This document shows positions 9,651 to 18,827 of a stretch of DNA of 64,000 bases, in pieces. The notes below the pieces were generated by a model, which was given only the letters and a program-made list of their open reading frames with translations, was not told where the DNA came from and made no database searches. Both the position numbers and the translations under genes were made by a program. The DNA lies in NCBI RefSeq assembly GCF_001730305.1, contig NZ_MIJY01000044.1:210648-274647 (forward strand), given 5' to 3'. This DNA is from Enterococcus termitis (GTDB lineage: Bacteria > Bacillota > Bacilli > Lactobacillales > Enterococcaceae). Numbering within the stretch: the first letter of the stretch is position 1; every line of letters begins with the position of its first letter.

Positions 9651-10317
9651 ATGAGTGTTTACTTGCAGGGTCAAGACGTCGCTCGATCATGCCTAGTACC
9701 CAGTCTGTGATGATCGCCATCAAAGCCGTTGGCAATGCACCCACAAGAATGATTGCAGTACCATCAGTGGCATTGGTTCCGCGGATGATAATATCACCTA
9801 AACCGCCGGCACCAACGAATGCACCAATCGCAGTGATTCCAATTGCGACGACTAAGGCATTTCGAATACCTGCCATGATAACAGAAACTGACAATGGTAA
9901 TTCTACCATGTAAAGTCGCTGCCATTTAGTCATACCCATTCCTTTTCCGACATCTAAAATATTACGGTCGACCTGGATCATACCTGTATAAGTGTTTTTA
10001 ATGATCGGTAAAAGCGAGTACAAGAAGACTGTAACGATAACGGTGTTAACACCAAGTCCCAAGCCAAGCATTAAAATAGATAGCATAGCCAATGAGGGAA
10101 CGGTTTGAATCAGGTTGGCGATACTAACGACCCATCCTGCCATTTTTCTTCTGCGGGCAATGAAAATCCCGATAGGAATCCCAACGATCGCAGCGAATAA
10201 TACGCCATAAATCGAAATCAAAAAATGTCTGACGAATTGACTTAAAACGTAGCTGCCGTTTTGCTCGAAGTAGTAAAGAAATTGCTGCAAAAGATTCATA
10301 TCTTGTAAATTTTGCAT
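9649..10317 (-). CDS. opuCD: Osmoprotectant ABC transporter permease (OpuCD/OpuBD type)
   Basis: A 222-residue integral membrane permease with about five or six helices. It carries the binding-protein-dependent transport signature near the middle (DVGKGMGMTKWQRLYMVELP), followed by IMAGIRNALVVAIG and GAGGLGD. It pairs with the second permease at 11246 to form the membrane channel for glycine betaine, carnitine or choline. The ATG overlaps the TGA of the upstream lipoprotein gene by one base, so translation is coupled. It is the last gene of the four-gene operon. Confidence 0.9.
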   Translation of the reverse strand: MQNLQDMNLLQQFLYYFEQNGSYVLSQFVRHFLISIYGVLFAAIVGIPIGIFIARRRKMAGWVVSIANLIQTVPSLAMLSILMLGLGLGVNTVIVTVFLYSLLPIIKNTYTGMIQVDRNILDVGKGMGMTKWQRLYMVELPLSVSVIMAGIRNALVVAIGITAIGAFVGAGGLGDIIIRGTNATDGTAIILVGALPTALMAIITDWVLGMIERRLDPASKHS

Positions 10318-11249
10318 CAGTTCCCACCTCCTTCAGATTCAAAGAAGTGGTGTTCTTTTAAGAAATTCTCAGCGACAGTTTCAGGTTCCATTAAATCATT
10401 GTCTGCTTGAAAATTAAGTTTTTGCATTGTTTCGGTAGAGATCTTACCTGAAAGTTTTCCTAGTATATCTTTTAATTCTGGATGTTCTTTTAAAATCTCA
10501 TCAGTGGCTACTGCACAAGCATCGTAAGGCGGGAAGAAATGCAAGTCATCTTCAAGAATGACAAGATCATAACTGCCAATTCGTCCATCTGTTGAATAGC
10601 CTAAGACTACGTCCATTTTATTAGCAGCTACCGCATCATACACCAAGCCGATCTGCATAGGAAAGACACGTTTAAAATCAAAGCCATAAGTTTCTGTGAA
10701 GCCTTTGTAGCCGTCTCCTTTACGATCGATCCAGGAAGTATCGACTCCTGCTGTTAATTGATCACCAACTTTTTTTAAGTCACTGACTGTCTTTAAGTTA
10801 TACTTTTTAGCCGTTTCTTGTGTGACCATGAACGCGTAAGTGTTGGCAAATCCATAAGAATTAAACCATTTTTGTTTGTATCTTTTTTGGAATTCTGATT
10901 GGACAACGTCAAACGCTTTTTTTGGTTCTTTGATCGGTTCTAAATTTAGTGTTGTTGTTAAATCTGTTCCAGTATAACGTGCGGCAGAAATCTGTGCATC
11001 CTTGTTGATCATTGCCTGATGGTTGATCGTTGTTGTCGCTAGATTATTGATGATCGTAGTTTTTTCATCTGTGTAATGCTCGATCATGCCAGAAACTAAA
11101 CTAGCCAAAATTTGTGCTTCTGATGTAATTCCGCCTGTGATAGCAATCGTATTGTCATCAGAGTTTGAAGCAAGCCCCGGTAATGAACAACCAGAAAGCA
11201 ATAATGCACTGCAGCATACAATGAGTAATAGTTTTAGTTTGTGTTTCAT
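10317..11249 (-). CDS. opuCC: Osmoprotectant-binding lipoprotein (OpuCC type)
   Basis: A 310-residue substrate-binding lipoprotein. The N-terminus is a lipoprotein signal peptide with the lipobox LLSGC (Cys at about residue 21). The mature part is an OpuAC-like binding domain, with TSEAQILA near residue 42 and [16 protein letters not shown] near residue 215. It captures quaternary-amine osmolytes and presents them to the two permeases. The gene overlaps the upstream permease gene by four bases (ATGA) and the downstream one by one base. Enterococcal lipoprotein signal peptides can release pheromone-like octapeptides, and the CSALLLSG segment here has that general character, which is only a resemblance. 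Confidence 0.9.
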   Translation of the reverse strand: MKHKLKLLLIVCCSALLLSGCSLPGLASNSDDNTIAITGGITSEAQILASLVSGMIEHYTDEKTTIINNLATTTINHQAMINKDAQISAARYTGTDLTTTLNLEPIKEPKKAFDVVQSEFQKRYKQKWFNSYGFANTYAFMVTQETAKKYNLKTVSDLKKVGDQLTAGVDTSWIDRKGDGYKGFTETYGFDFKRVFPMQIGLVYDAVAANKMDVVLGYSTDGRIGSYDLVILEDDLHFFPPYDACAVATDEILKEHPELKDILGKLSGKISTETMQKLNFQADNDLMEPETVAENFLKEHHFFESEGGGN

Positions 11250-11884
11250 TCTTCTGCCTCCCTTAATGCTTTAGGAGTTATTTTTTTCTCTAGTAAACCT
11301 AGCAATAAATCTGCCGCTAAAGCTAAAATAGTTACAGGAATCGTTCCTGCAAAAATCAAATTGGGCTGATAATTATTCAATCCGCTGAAAATGAAATCTC
11401 CAAGTCCGCCCGCTCCAATATAAGAAGCTAACGTTGCCCATGCAATCACATAAACAGCTGCTAGGCGAATCCCCGCCATGATCGTTGGCATAGCAATCGG
11501 CAATTCAACCATAAAAATCGATTGGCTGTTGGTCATACCCATTCCTTTTGCAGCATCTTTATAATCAGAGCTGACTTCTTTGATCCCAATATACGTATTT
11601 CGTAAAATCGGCAGCAAAGAGTAAATGAACAATGCAATGATTGCTGGAATTTTCCCAACCCCGAAAATCGGGATCATCAAAGCGAGTAATGCTAGAGATG
11701 GTACTGTTTGTAAAGCACTAGTAAGTCCAATGATAATAGCCGCTGTTCTTTTCGTACGTGTTAATAAAATACCAATCGGAACAGCTAGTAAAATACCTAA
11801 GCCAAGCGCCATTCCAGAGATAAAAATATGCTCACCAATTTTTGTAACGAGTTCATTTCCTCGTTCTAAAAGAAACTGATTCAT
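11246..11884 (-). CDS. opuCB: Osmoprotectant ABC transporter permease (OpuCB type)
   Basis: A 212-residue permease of the same family as the protein at 9649, with the signature [21 protein letters not shown] followed by [28 protein letters not shown] split over two helices. Membrane segments are roughly at residues 20-40, 50-75, 80-100, 130-165 and 175-200. It lies three bases after the ATPase gene. Together with the other permease it forms the heterodimeric pore. Confidence 0.9.
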   Translation of the reverse strand: MNQFLLERGNELVTKIGEHIFISGMALGLGILLAVPIGILLTRTKRTAAIIIGLTSALQTVPSLALLALMIPIFGVGKIPAIIALFIYSLLPILRNTYIGIKEVSSDYKDAAKGMGMTNSQSIFMVELPIAMPTIMAGIRLAAVYVIAWATLASYIGAGGLGDFIFSGLNNYQPNLIFAGTIPVTILALAADLLLGLLEKKITPKALREAEE

Positions 11885-11887
11885 TTT

Positions 11888-13063
11888 TTACACCTCCGCT
11901 TGAGGTTGTGTGACATCTGTTGTTTCTGTTTCATTTGTAGAATCTTCTTCGCCCCAAATAACGTCATACACGATATCTACAAGAGAAGCTCTGGTCAAGA
12001 TTCCGACCACTTTTTGCTGATCATCAACAACAGGAACATATTTTAAGCCTCGTTTTAAAATACGTTGTAAAGTATCCCGCAATAGAGATGATTTTTTTAC
12101 AAAGAAAACTTTTGGATTCATGATATCACTCACACTAGTCGCTTTTGTTCTACGCCGATCAAGTGTTTCAACATCGATAAAGCCTTTCAAGACACCAGTA
12201 CCATCAACCACTAATAGTGTATCCACCCGTTTTTCTCTCATGAGTTTGATCGCTTCGGAAAGTGATTTTTCAGGTGTAATAGTAATCGCATTGTTCAGCA
12301 TTACTTCACCAACGGTTGTGATATCCGGTTTGGCTTGAATTAAGCGGTCTTCACCAATCAACTCTTCCACAAACTCGTTGACAGGATGACGTAAGATATT
12401 ATCCGGCGTATCAAATTGGATAACTTTACCTTCACTCATAATAGCGATCCGGTTTGCTAGTTTTAATGCCTCATCCATATCATGTGTAACAAAGACAATC
12501 GTTTTACCCAAACGCTCTTGTAGATCTTTGACTAAATCCTGTAAAGAATCTCTTGTGATTGGGTCTAAAGCTCCAAAGGGTTCGTCCATCAAAATGATAT
12601 CTTGATTTGCAGCGAGTGCTCGCACAACACCGATCCGTTGTTGCTGCCCACCAGATAATTCATTTGGATAACGATCAAGCATTTCTCTAGGAAGCTCAAC
12701 CAAATCGATCATTTTTTCTGCAATTTTATTTCGTTCTTCTAAATCAATTTTTAATAATTTTGGCACAAGTACGATATTTTCTCTGATCGTCATGTGCGGC
12801 ATCAATCCAATGTTTTGAATCACATAACCGATCTTTCGGCGCAGTTCTACAGGATTGATCGTTTGAATATCCTCGCCATTGATTAAAATCTTGCCCTTTG
12901 ATGGATCAGTCATTCGATTGATCATCCGCATTGATGTAGTCTTTCCGCTACCACTAGTTCCGATAAAGCAAATAAATTCACCCTTATCGAAAGACAAATT
13001 GACATCATCCACAGCGATTTTACCGCCTTTGTAGATCTTTGAAACATGTTGAAACTCTATCAA
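11888..13063 (-). CDS. opuCA: Osmoprotectant ABC transporter ATPase with CBS pair (OpuCA type)
   Basis: This 391-residue ATPase has Walker A GTSGSGKTT at residues 35-43, the signature LSGGQQQR, Walker B DIILMDEP, and then two CBS domains from about residue 255. In Listeria and Staphylococcus the OpuCA CBS pair binds c-di-AMP and shuts off uptake, and the same control is likely here. The frame is open well upstream, but TTG 13063 has GGGGTGG five bases before it and gives the normal family N-terminus MIEFQHVSKIYKGG. GTG 13072 is a poorer alternative. It is the first gene of the operon, with two inverted repeats in the upstream region. Confidence 0.85.
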   Translation of the reverse strand: MIEFQHVSKIYKGGKIAVDDVNLSFDKGEFICFIGTSGSGKTTSMRMINRMTDPSKGKILINGEDIQTINPVELRRKIGYVIQNIGLMPHMTIRENIVLVPKLLKIDLEERNKIAEKMIDLVELPREMLDRYPNELSGGQQQRIGVVRALAANQDIILMDEPFGALDPITRDSLQDLVKDLQERLGKTIVFVTHDMDEALKLANRIAIMSEGKVIQFDTPDNILRHPVNEFVEELIGEDRLIQAKPDITTVGEVMLNNAITITPEKSLSEAIKLMREKRVDTLLVVDGTGVLKGFIDVETLDRRRTKATSVSDIMNPKVFFVKKSSLLRDTLQRILKRGLKYVPVVDDQQKVVGILTRASLVDIVYDVIWGEEDSTNETETTDVTQPQAEV

Positions 13064-13114
13064 CTTTTCCACCCCAAATTCTTTTTTTGATTTTTTCTTT
13101 TTGACGAAACTTTC

Positions 13115-13180
13115 TTGTTTGATACCTGATAACAAACAATTCCATACTACTAGTATGCTACAAAATAGCGATTTGGACAA
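13115..13180 (-). promoter_or_regulatory. opuC promoter region with two inverted repeats
   Basis: On the minus strand TTGTCC (13180-13175), a 17-base spacer and CATACT (13157-13152) form a possible promoter. A perfect odd palindrome CATACTACTAGTATG (13143-13157) covers the -10. A second inverted repeat, TTGTTTG-11 bases-CAAACAA (13115-13139), lies just downstream. Both are good operator candidates. Confidence 0.5.
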
Positions 13181-13270
13181 ATCAGAGGTTTTTTTTAGAG
13201 AAAAGAAGTGTAGCAAAAAGAGAAAAATAGCTTTTGAAAATCGTTAAAATAGTTTAGAACTATTATTCTA

Positions 13271-13315
13271 TTGACAATAGTTGGAAAGCTTAGTATATTG
13301 TTGTCTAGTTACTAT
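13271..13315 (+). promoter_or_regulatory. Sigma-A promoter with operator-like motif before the glycosyltransferase operon
   Basis: TTGACA (13271-13276), a 17-base spacer and TATATT (13294-13299) form an excellent promoter. CTAGTTACTAT follows at 13305-13315. Its inner ten bases TAGTTACTAT recur exactly at 16768-16777 before the PadR gene. AACTATT and AATAGTT flank the -35. Confidence 0.75.
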
Positions 13316-13347
13316 TGTTTTATGAATAATAGAAGGGGTAAGAAAAA

Positions 13348-15333
13348 ATGGGAAATGTTGGTTTAGCTTATTTGGTATTTAGTTTGAGCTATTTATATTT
13401 GTTTTATTTTATAGCGAAAAAGAAGGAATCTTTTCGCAAATTTGTATTAGCAGGATTTGTTATTATTCAAGTTATTTATTTATCTTGGCGCTTGGTGTAT
13501 ACGATACCGACTGGAAATGGGGTTGAGATCATTGCTGGAAGTTTCTTGTATTTGGCAGAATTTATGGGGTTTGTTCAGGCGTTTACACTGGTCTTTTTAT
13601 TTTGGAAGCCATACAAACGGCAAGAAAAAAAACTAGATGCATTGAAAGAGCTGCCTACTGTGGATATTTTGATAGCAACATATAATGAAAATATTGAAAT
13701 TCTAGAAAGAACGGTTGTGGGCTGTTTATCGATCGATTATCCAAAAGAATTATTGAACATTTATTTATGTGATGATGGTGATCGGGAAATCGTCAAAAAA
13801 CTAGCAAAAAAACATCATATCGGGTTTATCGCTCGTCCGACCCACGAACATGCCAAAGCGGGAAATTTGAACTATGCCTTAACGCAAACGAAGGGGCAGA
13901 TCATTGTGACGCAAGATGCAGATATGGTTCCGAAAAAGGAATTTTTACAACGAACGTTAGGTCACTTCTCAGATAAAAAAATTGGTTTTATTCAAACCCC
14001 GCAAACTTTTTTTAATTCTGATATCTTTCAGCACAATTTGTATTTGGATGGTGAAATCAATAATGAACAAGACTTCTTCATGCGCAGTTTAGAAGAAGGA
14101 AAAGACCGATTTAATGCTGTTCTATATGTAGGCAGCAATGCGCTGTTCAGACGAGAGGCACTGGATTCGATCGGCGGTTTTACGACAGGTGTGATCACAG
14201 AAGACATGGCAACAGGCTTATTGCTGCAAAACAATGGCTGGCAAGGTATTTTTGTGAACGAAGCACTCGCTTCAGGACTATCCCCTGAAACCTTGGCTGA
14301 TTATATAAAACAAAGAGATCGCTGGGGACGCGGAAATGTTCAAGTTATTAAAAAATATACATTAAAAAAATTGAAAAACTTGTCCTTTATTCAAAAATGG
14401 TTTTATTTGGATGGTGTTATTTACTGGTATTCAGGTGTGTATAAACTGATTTATTTGATTTGTCCATTTCTGTATTTAATGTTCAATATTTCAAGTCTGA
14501 AAACAAGCTTCGCACACTTGCTGATATTCTGGCTGCCGGCGTTTGTTTCGGGAAGCTTGATGTATAAAACAGTAGCGAGAAAAAAATATAATTCCTTCAT
14601 AAGTAATATCTATGAATTAGTCACAGCGCCGCAAGTATCATGGGCGGTTTGGAAAGAAACGTTGTTTAGCGCGAAAAAAAATAAAAAGTTCCATGTTACC
14701 GTTAAAGGCGTCCAAGGGACCAAAGGCTACTTTGACTGGCGCAACTGCAAAGGACAGATTTTATTATTAGGCATCAATATAGTTACATTGATATACGCCA
14801 TTTTTCAATTGTACAGTCAACAATCTCAATGGCAGCAGATTCTATCTATTAATTTTTATTGGCTGCTATACAACATTATCAGTCTCGTGGTTGCTGTTAG
14901 TGTAGCCTACGAACGTCCACGTTTACCAATGAATATCCCAGTAGATTATCAGGGGAAAATAGTGAAAGAAGATCAAATAATTCCAGTTCAAATCAATTAT
15001 TTAGGTGAACGAAGTGTGATCATCACCGTCGATCAAACCGATCCCTTTCTAAGCCTTTTGCTAAATCAAGAGGAAGCCAGACTTTCTTTTCAAAAAATAA
15101 AAGATGTAAAAATGAGTCGTTCGCGTATATTTAATTTAAGAGGGAAAGTTGAGATCACATTTAAGGTCCAAAAACTTTCTCGCAAAAACCACTACCGCTG
15201 GTTAGGGCTGATCTATTCAGATACCGCACATGTGGGGGATATCCATTCAATCCGAGTGAAATTTTACACGCTATTCAAGTATATTTTTAAAAATAAAAAA
15301 GACGCACGAAAAAATCAACAGTTACTGTCATAA
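13348..15333 (+). CDS. Cellulose-synthase-like family 2 glycosyltransferase
   Basis: A 661-residue processive-type membrane glycosyltransferase. Two or three membrane helices come first. The GT-A domain has Asp142-Asp143 (CDDGD), Asp190-x-Asp192 (QDADM), a TED motif with Asp286 and Q322-x-x-R-W326. Further helices lie at about 350-400 and 465-520. A C-terminal beta-rich domain from about residue 530 begins YERPR like a PilZ domain, but it lacks the usual D/N-x-S-x-x-G, so c-di-GMP binding is doubtful. It probably polymerises and exports an exopolysaccharide from a nucleotide sugar. It leads a three-gene unit with a lipoprotein and a secreted protein. Confidence 0.85.
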   Translation: MGNVGLAYLVFSLSYLYLFYFIAKKKESFRKFVLAGFVIIQVIYLSWRLVYTIPTGNGVEIIAGSFLYLAEFMGFVQAFTLVFLFWKPYKRQEKKLDALKELPTVDILIATYNENIEILERTVVGCLSIDYPKELLNIYLCDDGDREIVKKLAKKHHIGFIARPTHEHAKAGNLNYALTQTKGQIIVTQDADMVPKKEFLQRTLGHFSDKKIGFIQTPQTFFNSDIFQHNLYLDGEINNEQDFFMRSLEEGKDRFNAVLYVGSNALFRREALDSIGGFTTGVITEDMATGLLLQNNGWQGIFVNEALASGLSPETLADYIKQRDRWGRGNVQVIKKYTLKKLKNLSFIQKWFYLDGVIYWYSGVYKLIYLICPFLYLMFNISSLKTSFAHLLIFWLPAFVSGSLMYKTVARKKYNSFISNIYELVTAPQVSWAVWKETLFSAKKNKKFHVTVKGVQGTKGYFDWRNCKGQILLLGINIVTLIYAIFQLYSQQSQWQQILSINFYWLLYNIISLVVAVSVAYERPRLPMNIPVDYQGKIVKEDQIIPVQINYLGERSVIITVDQTDPFLSLLLNQEEARLSFQKIKDVKMSRSRIFNLRGKVEITFKVQKLSRKNHYRWLGLIYSDTAHVGDIHSIRVKFYTLFKYIFKNKKDARKNQQLLS

Positions 15334-15348
15334 AAGGAGCCAAGACGC

Positions 15349-16038
15349 ATGAAAAAAAAGAGAATAATCATTTTGTTAGCTTTAATCGTTGTTGTTTTTA
15401 CAGGATGCACAAACAGTGCTGATCCCAAAGAAGTTACGACAGCATTCATTAATAATGTCATTTATGGTAAAGATAAAGAGAATGGTGAAAAGTATTTTTA
15501 TGACCTAGATGTATCCAATCAAAAAGGGTTGATCGACGATTTTTCTGAATTATTTGGACTAACGGAAAAACAAGCAAAAGAATTAGCAGAGATTTATCAA
15601 GAAAAATTAGACGAAGAAACAAGCTTTTCTGTAAAAATGAAGAACGATAAAACTAAAAAATATGAAGCAGTGATAACCGTAACTGGTTTGGATCAGTCTA
15701 AATTCGACCAAATCGTTGATAAAAAAACAGATGAAGAATTAGTTGTATGGTTGCAAAGTAAGGGGTACGATACGATTAAATCATTGGATGATATTGACAA
15801 ACTGACTGATGAAAAACAATTAAACGATCTATTAAATGAGCTGTCAAAATTAAAGGATAAGGACCTTGATCGTATTCAATTTGAAGCTTTGAAAAAGACA
15901 TTTAAAGAATTAAAAGCCGGATCAAAACCTAAAACAATTCATATAGAGCTGGAACAAGATAAGAAAGAAAAGAAATATTGGAAAATTATCGATGAAGAAA
16001 AACGCTTCGACGAATTACTGGAGGCCTTCCAAGGATAA
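15349..16038 (+). CDS. Lipoprotein of the glycosyltransferase operon
   Basis: A 229-residue lipoprotein. The signal peptide ends VVFTGC (lipobox Cys at about residue 20). The mature part is very rich in Lys, Asp and Glu, mostly helical, and resembles the DUF5105-type lipoproteins of enterococci and streptococci. It starts 15 bases after the glycosyltransferase stop behind AAGGAG. It is likely an extracellular partner in polysaccharide synthesis or anchoring, inferred from the operon. No enzymatic motif is visible. Confidence 0.7.
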   Translation: MKKKRIIILLALIVVVFTGCTNSADPKEVTTAFINNVIYGKDKENGEKYFYDLDVSNQKGLIDDFSELFGLTEKQAKELAEIYQEKLDEETSFSVKMKNDKTKKYEAVITVTGLDQSKFDQIVDKKTDEELVVWLQSKGYDTIKSLDDIDKLTDEKQLNDLLNELSKLKDKDLDRIQFEALKKTFKELKAGSKPKTIHIELEQDKKEKKYWKIIDEEKRFDELLEAFQG

Positions 16039-16076
16039 GGATAGTAAAGAAATATGTTGATTAAGGAGAAGTTAGG

Positions 16077-16631
16077 ATGAAAAAATTTATATTATTTTGC
16101 ATAGCTCTGTTAATGATCGGTGTGGGTACAACTCAAATGGGCAGTAATGCAGATGCTGCTTTCTCAAAAGATGAGGCTGTAAGAGAACGCTTCGCATTAA
16201 AAAAAGAGCGGCTGTCGAAAATTGTTTCTCAAAAAATCGCTCGCGTAGAAAATTCAATCAAAACTAAGCTGAAGGAACAAGAAATCAAAAAAAATCAAAA
16301 ACAAAAAGAAGAAGCGAAAAAAGCAGCGGAGAAACAGGCAGAAGAAAAAGCAGCAGAGAGCCAAGCTCAAAATGCTGAAGCCCAAGCCGCAGAGCAACAA
16401 GCCCAGGTTGAAGTCGAACAACCGCCTGCGGTCTACCAGCCAGAAGAGGCTGCTCCAGTAGAGGAAAACACAGGCGGGGCAGAGGCTGTTTCGGGAGCTT
16501 CGGGTAATTGGCAGGAAAGAAATCAAAAAAATAGAGAATGGGGTAACCAGCTCAGCGATCCTAATTTGACACCGGCAGAACGTCAAGGTATCATTCAAGA
16601 GAAAAAGAATTACAACCGTAATAACTATTAA
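16077..16631 (+). CDS. Secreted coiled-coil protein, unknown
   Basis: A 184-residue protein with a signal peptide (cleavage near ADA-A, residue 27). It then has a long basic helix, a low-complexity Glu/Ala/Gln/Lys coiled coil (residues 65-110), a Pro/Glu-rich linker and a short C-terminal motif with WQERNQKNREWGNQL and PAERQGI. It has no sortase signal. It is the third gene of the glycosyltransferase unit, with its own AAGGAG site. I do not recognise the family; a surface-associated role is inferred. Confidence 0.7.
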   Translation: MKKFILFCIALLMIGVGTTQMGSNADAAFSKDEAVRERFALKKERLSKIVSQKIARVENSIKTKLKEQEIKKNQKQKEEAKKAAEKQAEEKAAESQAQNAEAQAAEQQAQVEVEQPPAVYQPEEAAPVEENTGGAEAVSGASGNWQERNQKNREWGNQLSDPNLTPAERQGIIQEKKNYNRNNY

Positions 16632-16747
16632 CAAGCTGAGCAATAGGTTGTCCCAACGAATAAATAGGTAGCAGATTCCGCTATTTCTCAAAACAAAAAT
16701 AGTTGCTTTTGGGCGAAGACGTTGTTTTGAATCAATAGGTACAAAAA

Positions 16748-16777
16748 TTGGTCATGGTTGTTTTTCATAGTTACTAT
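16748..16777 (+). promoter_or_regulatory. Putative promoter and operator of the padR gene
   Basis: TTGGTC (16748-16753), an 18-base spacer and TACTAT (16772-16777) form a plausible promoter. The -10 is embedded in the perfect odd palindrome ATAGTTACTAT (16767-16777), which resembles the motif at 13305. Confidence 0.45.
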
Positions 16778-16844
16778 ATTTCAGATAAGAGTTTGAAAAC
16801 GGTCAGTAATTTGTCAATCAAAACTGTGGTAAGGGGATTGAGCG

Positions 16845-17162
16845 ATGAGGGCTTCAAGCCAATTTAAAAAAGGTGCTTTAGAAATGTGCGTGCTCCACTT
16901 TATTCAAAAAGAAGATCGATACGGCTATGAACTAACACAGCGAGTGAATCAATTCATACCAATCACTGAGGGAGCACTTTATCCGGTTTTACGCCGGCTA
17001 GTCAAAGAGTCTTATTGTATTATTTACGCCAAAGAGTCACCAGATGGTCCTTCAAGAAAGTATTATCAGATCACAGAAAAAGGACAAGAATATTTGGCGC
17101 TTTTAGAACATGATTGGGATGAATTTGTTGAACAAGTAAATGAATTGAGGAGGGCAGATTAG
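16845..17162 (+). CDS. PadR-family transcriptional regulator
   Basis: A 105-residue winged-helix regulator. The PadR pattern is clear: FKKGALEMCVLHFI, DRYGYELTQ, ITEGALYPVLRRLVKE, then the wing with SRKYYQITEKG and a short C-terminal dimerisation helix. Its stop codon overlaps the GTG of the next gene by one base. The PadR + HAAS-domain protein pairing is widespread in Firmicutes, where the regulator usually controls its own operon. The ATAGTTACTAT palindrome over its promoter is a likely autoregulatory site. Confidence 0.9.
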   Translation: MRASSQFKKGALEMCVLHFIQKEDRYGYELTQRVNQFIPITEGALYPVLRRLVKESYCIIYAKESPDGPSRKYYQITEKGQEYLALLEHDWDEFVEQVNELRRAD

Positions 17163-18715
17163 TGAGTACGATGGAGGAATATTTAGACAAACTAAAAGCT
17201 GCTTTTGCTGAAGAAGATATAGAAGAATTCAACGAGTTAAAAGAAGATCTATTAGAGCAATTAGCTGTTTGTTTAGAAGAAGGTCAGACAGAAGCAGAAG
17301 TCGTAGCTAGACTTGCTTCGCCTCAAGAAATTGCTGCAGACTATTATGCTGATTTAAGCTTAGATGCAGCAATCAATGCTAAAACTTCTGTGGTTCCCAG
17401 AGAAGAAATTCAAGATGTTTTTATTCAGACACAGAAAAAAAGAATGCAAAGAGTGTTAAAAACAGCTGTTAGAGTGCTGAAACCATTAGCATTACTGTTA
17501 TTATTATGCGCATTCTCTTTTTTTCTAATCTATATAGTCAAAGAATTGTATGAAGAAAAGAATCTTGCAGGTATTCCTTTGGTTTTTTGTTTGCTATTAT
17601 CAGCGTTGATTTTTCAATTACTGAAAAGTTGGTTTTATGAAAAGAAACGGGTGATCAATTATTTATCTGCAATAACTTTTGTATTAGGTCTAGGAACATT
17701 ATTGGTATTTTCCCTAACAGATCGTTTGTTGTACACGGGCAGACAATATTACAAAGAAATTAAACTTTCATCAAGTGACCATGCTTCTTTTAGATTGGAT
17801 TCAGATGCAGATGTTGAGATCACAACGGTAGAAGTTTCTAGTGCAGAAAAACCAAGCTTGATGGTTAAAGGAAGATTTAAAGAAAGTGATATTCAGAAAA
17901 TCGAAACAGGTACATATAAAAAGAAAGTTGATTTAACATTGGATGAAGAAAATATTTTTGATACGTTCACCAAAACGGGGCGTTCAGAAGTGATGTTCTT
18001 TATTCCAAAAGGAACTATTTTGGATGACTTTAACTTAAAGCTTACCCAAGGAGATTTACGACTACTGGATATCCAGACAAAAAACTTTGACCTGGACCTA
18101 GAGTCAGGAGATGTCTACGCCAAGAATATCATAGCGGATGAGGGACACGTAGAAAGTGATTTCGGAGATGTGATCATAGAAGAATCTGCCATGAATTTAG
18201 CTGTTAAAAGTGAGTCTGGGAAAACGGTTATTACAGGAATGCTAGGCGATTTGGCTATAGAAGGAAGCCGTGGTTTATCTATTTTGAAATTTTTACGCTC
18301 AGAAAACATTGTCTTGAATAATCATTCAGGACGGATGATTTTAGAAGACACTGAGACGAAAAAATTAAAAGCGACAGCAACTGACGGTCAAGTGATTGTC
18401 AAACGGACGAAGGGCGACTTGTTCATGAGTAATGAAGAAGGAAAGATCGTATCAGAGGAAAATCAAGGGAATTTACAAATGAAAAACATTTCTGGACCGA
18501 TCATTTCAATTCAAGATAGTAAAGTAAATGCCCGAGTATCCAGCAAGTCTGGATTTATCAAATGGCTGCAAGACCCTAACCAGGCAGTAAATATTGAGGC
18601 CAGCACAGAAACGGGTGAAATAAAAAACGATTTTGCTACGATTCCTAGTGGAGAATATACTGTCAAGGTGCAATCAAAGACTGGCGATGTTAAAATTCTG
18701 AAAAAAGTTGAGTAA
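17162..18715 (+). CDS. HAAS-domain / DUF4097 membrane protein
   Basis: A 517-residue protein with an N-terminal helical HAAS (DUF1700-like) domain at residues 1-75 that follows PadR genes in many Firmicutes. It has three membrane segments (about 103-125, 137-157 and 168-190) and a C-terminal parallel beta-helix DUF4097 domain (about 200-517, repeating LES/GDV/KNI turns). The HAAS-DUF4097 combination recalls LiaX-type envelope-stress proteins of enterococci, but the membrane segments in the middle and the PadR partner distinguish it. An envelope-sensing role is plausible. GTG 17162 follows GAGGAGGG. Confidence 0.8.
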   Translation: MSTMEEYLDKLKAAFAEEDIEEFNELKEDLLEQLAVCLEEGQTEAEVVARLASPQEIAADYYADLSLDAAINAKTSVVPREEIQDVFIQTQKKRMQRVLKTAVRVLKPLALLLLLCAFSFFLIYIVKELYEEKNLAGIPLVFCLLLSALIFQLLKSWFYEKKRVINYLSAITFVLGLGTLLVFSLTDRLLYTGRQYYKEIKLSSSDHASFRLDSDADVEITTVEVSSAEKPSLMVKGRFKESDIQKIETGTYKKKVDLTLDEENIFDTFTKTGRSEVMFFIPKGTILDDFNLKLTQGDLRLLDIQTKNFDLDLESGDVYAKNIIADEGHVESDFGDVIIEESAMNLAVKSESGKTVITGMLGDLAIEGSRGLSILKFLRSENIVLNNHSGRMILEDTETKKLKATATDGQVIVKRTKGDLFMSNEEGKIVSEENQGNLQMKNISGPIISIQDSKVNARVSSKSGFIKWLQDPNQAVNIEASTETGEIKNDFATIPSGEYTVKVQSKTGDVKILKKVE

Positions 18716-18746
18716 CTGAAAGACTGAAACGATTCTAAAATAAAAA

Positions 18747-18789
18747 AGAGAGTGGAATGAGGCAAAGTAATCGTCTAATTTCACTCTCT
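18747..18789. terminator. Hairpin after the padR operon
   Basis: AGAGAGTGGAAT (18747-18758) pairs with ATTTCACTCTCT (18778-18789). The T-run lies on the minus-strand side, so this is a weak plus-strand terminator or a bidirectional one. Confidence 0.55.
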
Positions 18790-18827
18790 AAATATAAATA
18801 GGGATCGTCATAACAAAAGGAGTAAGT

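Noticed and set aside
15349..15420. Sex-pheromone-like octapeptide in the lipoprotein signal (ALIVVVFTG region)
   Set aside because: Many lipoprotein signals end in similar hydrophobic octapeptides; nothing here distinguishes a pheromone.
16254..16691. 145-codon minus-strand frame opposite the secreted coiled-coil gene
   Set aside because: It is the shadow of a low-complexity Glu/Lys/Ala coding region (giving Phe/Leu/Cys runs) and has no ribosome binding site; the plus-strand gene has a signal peptide and operon position.
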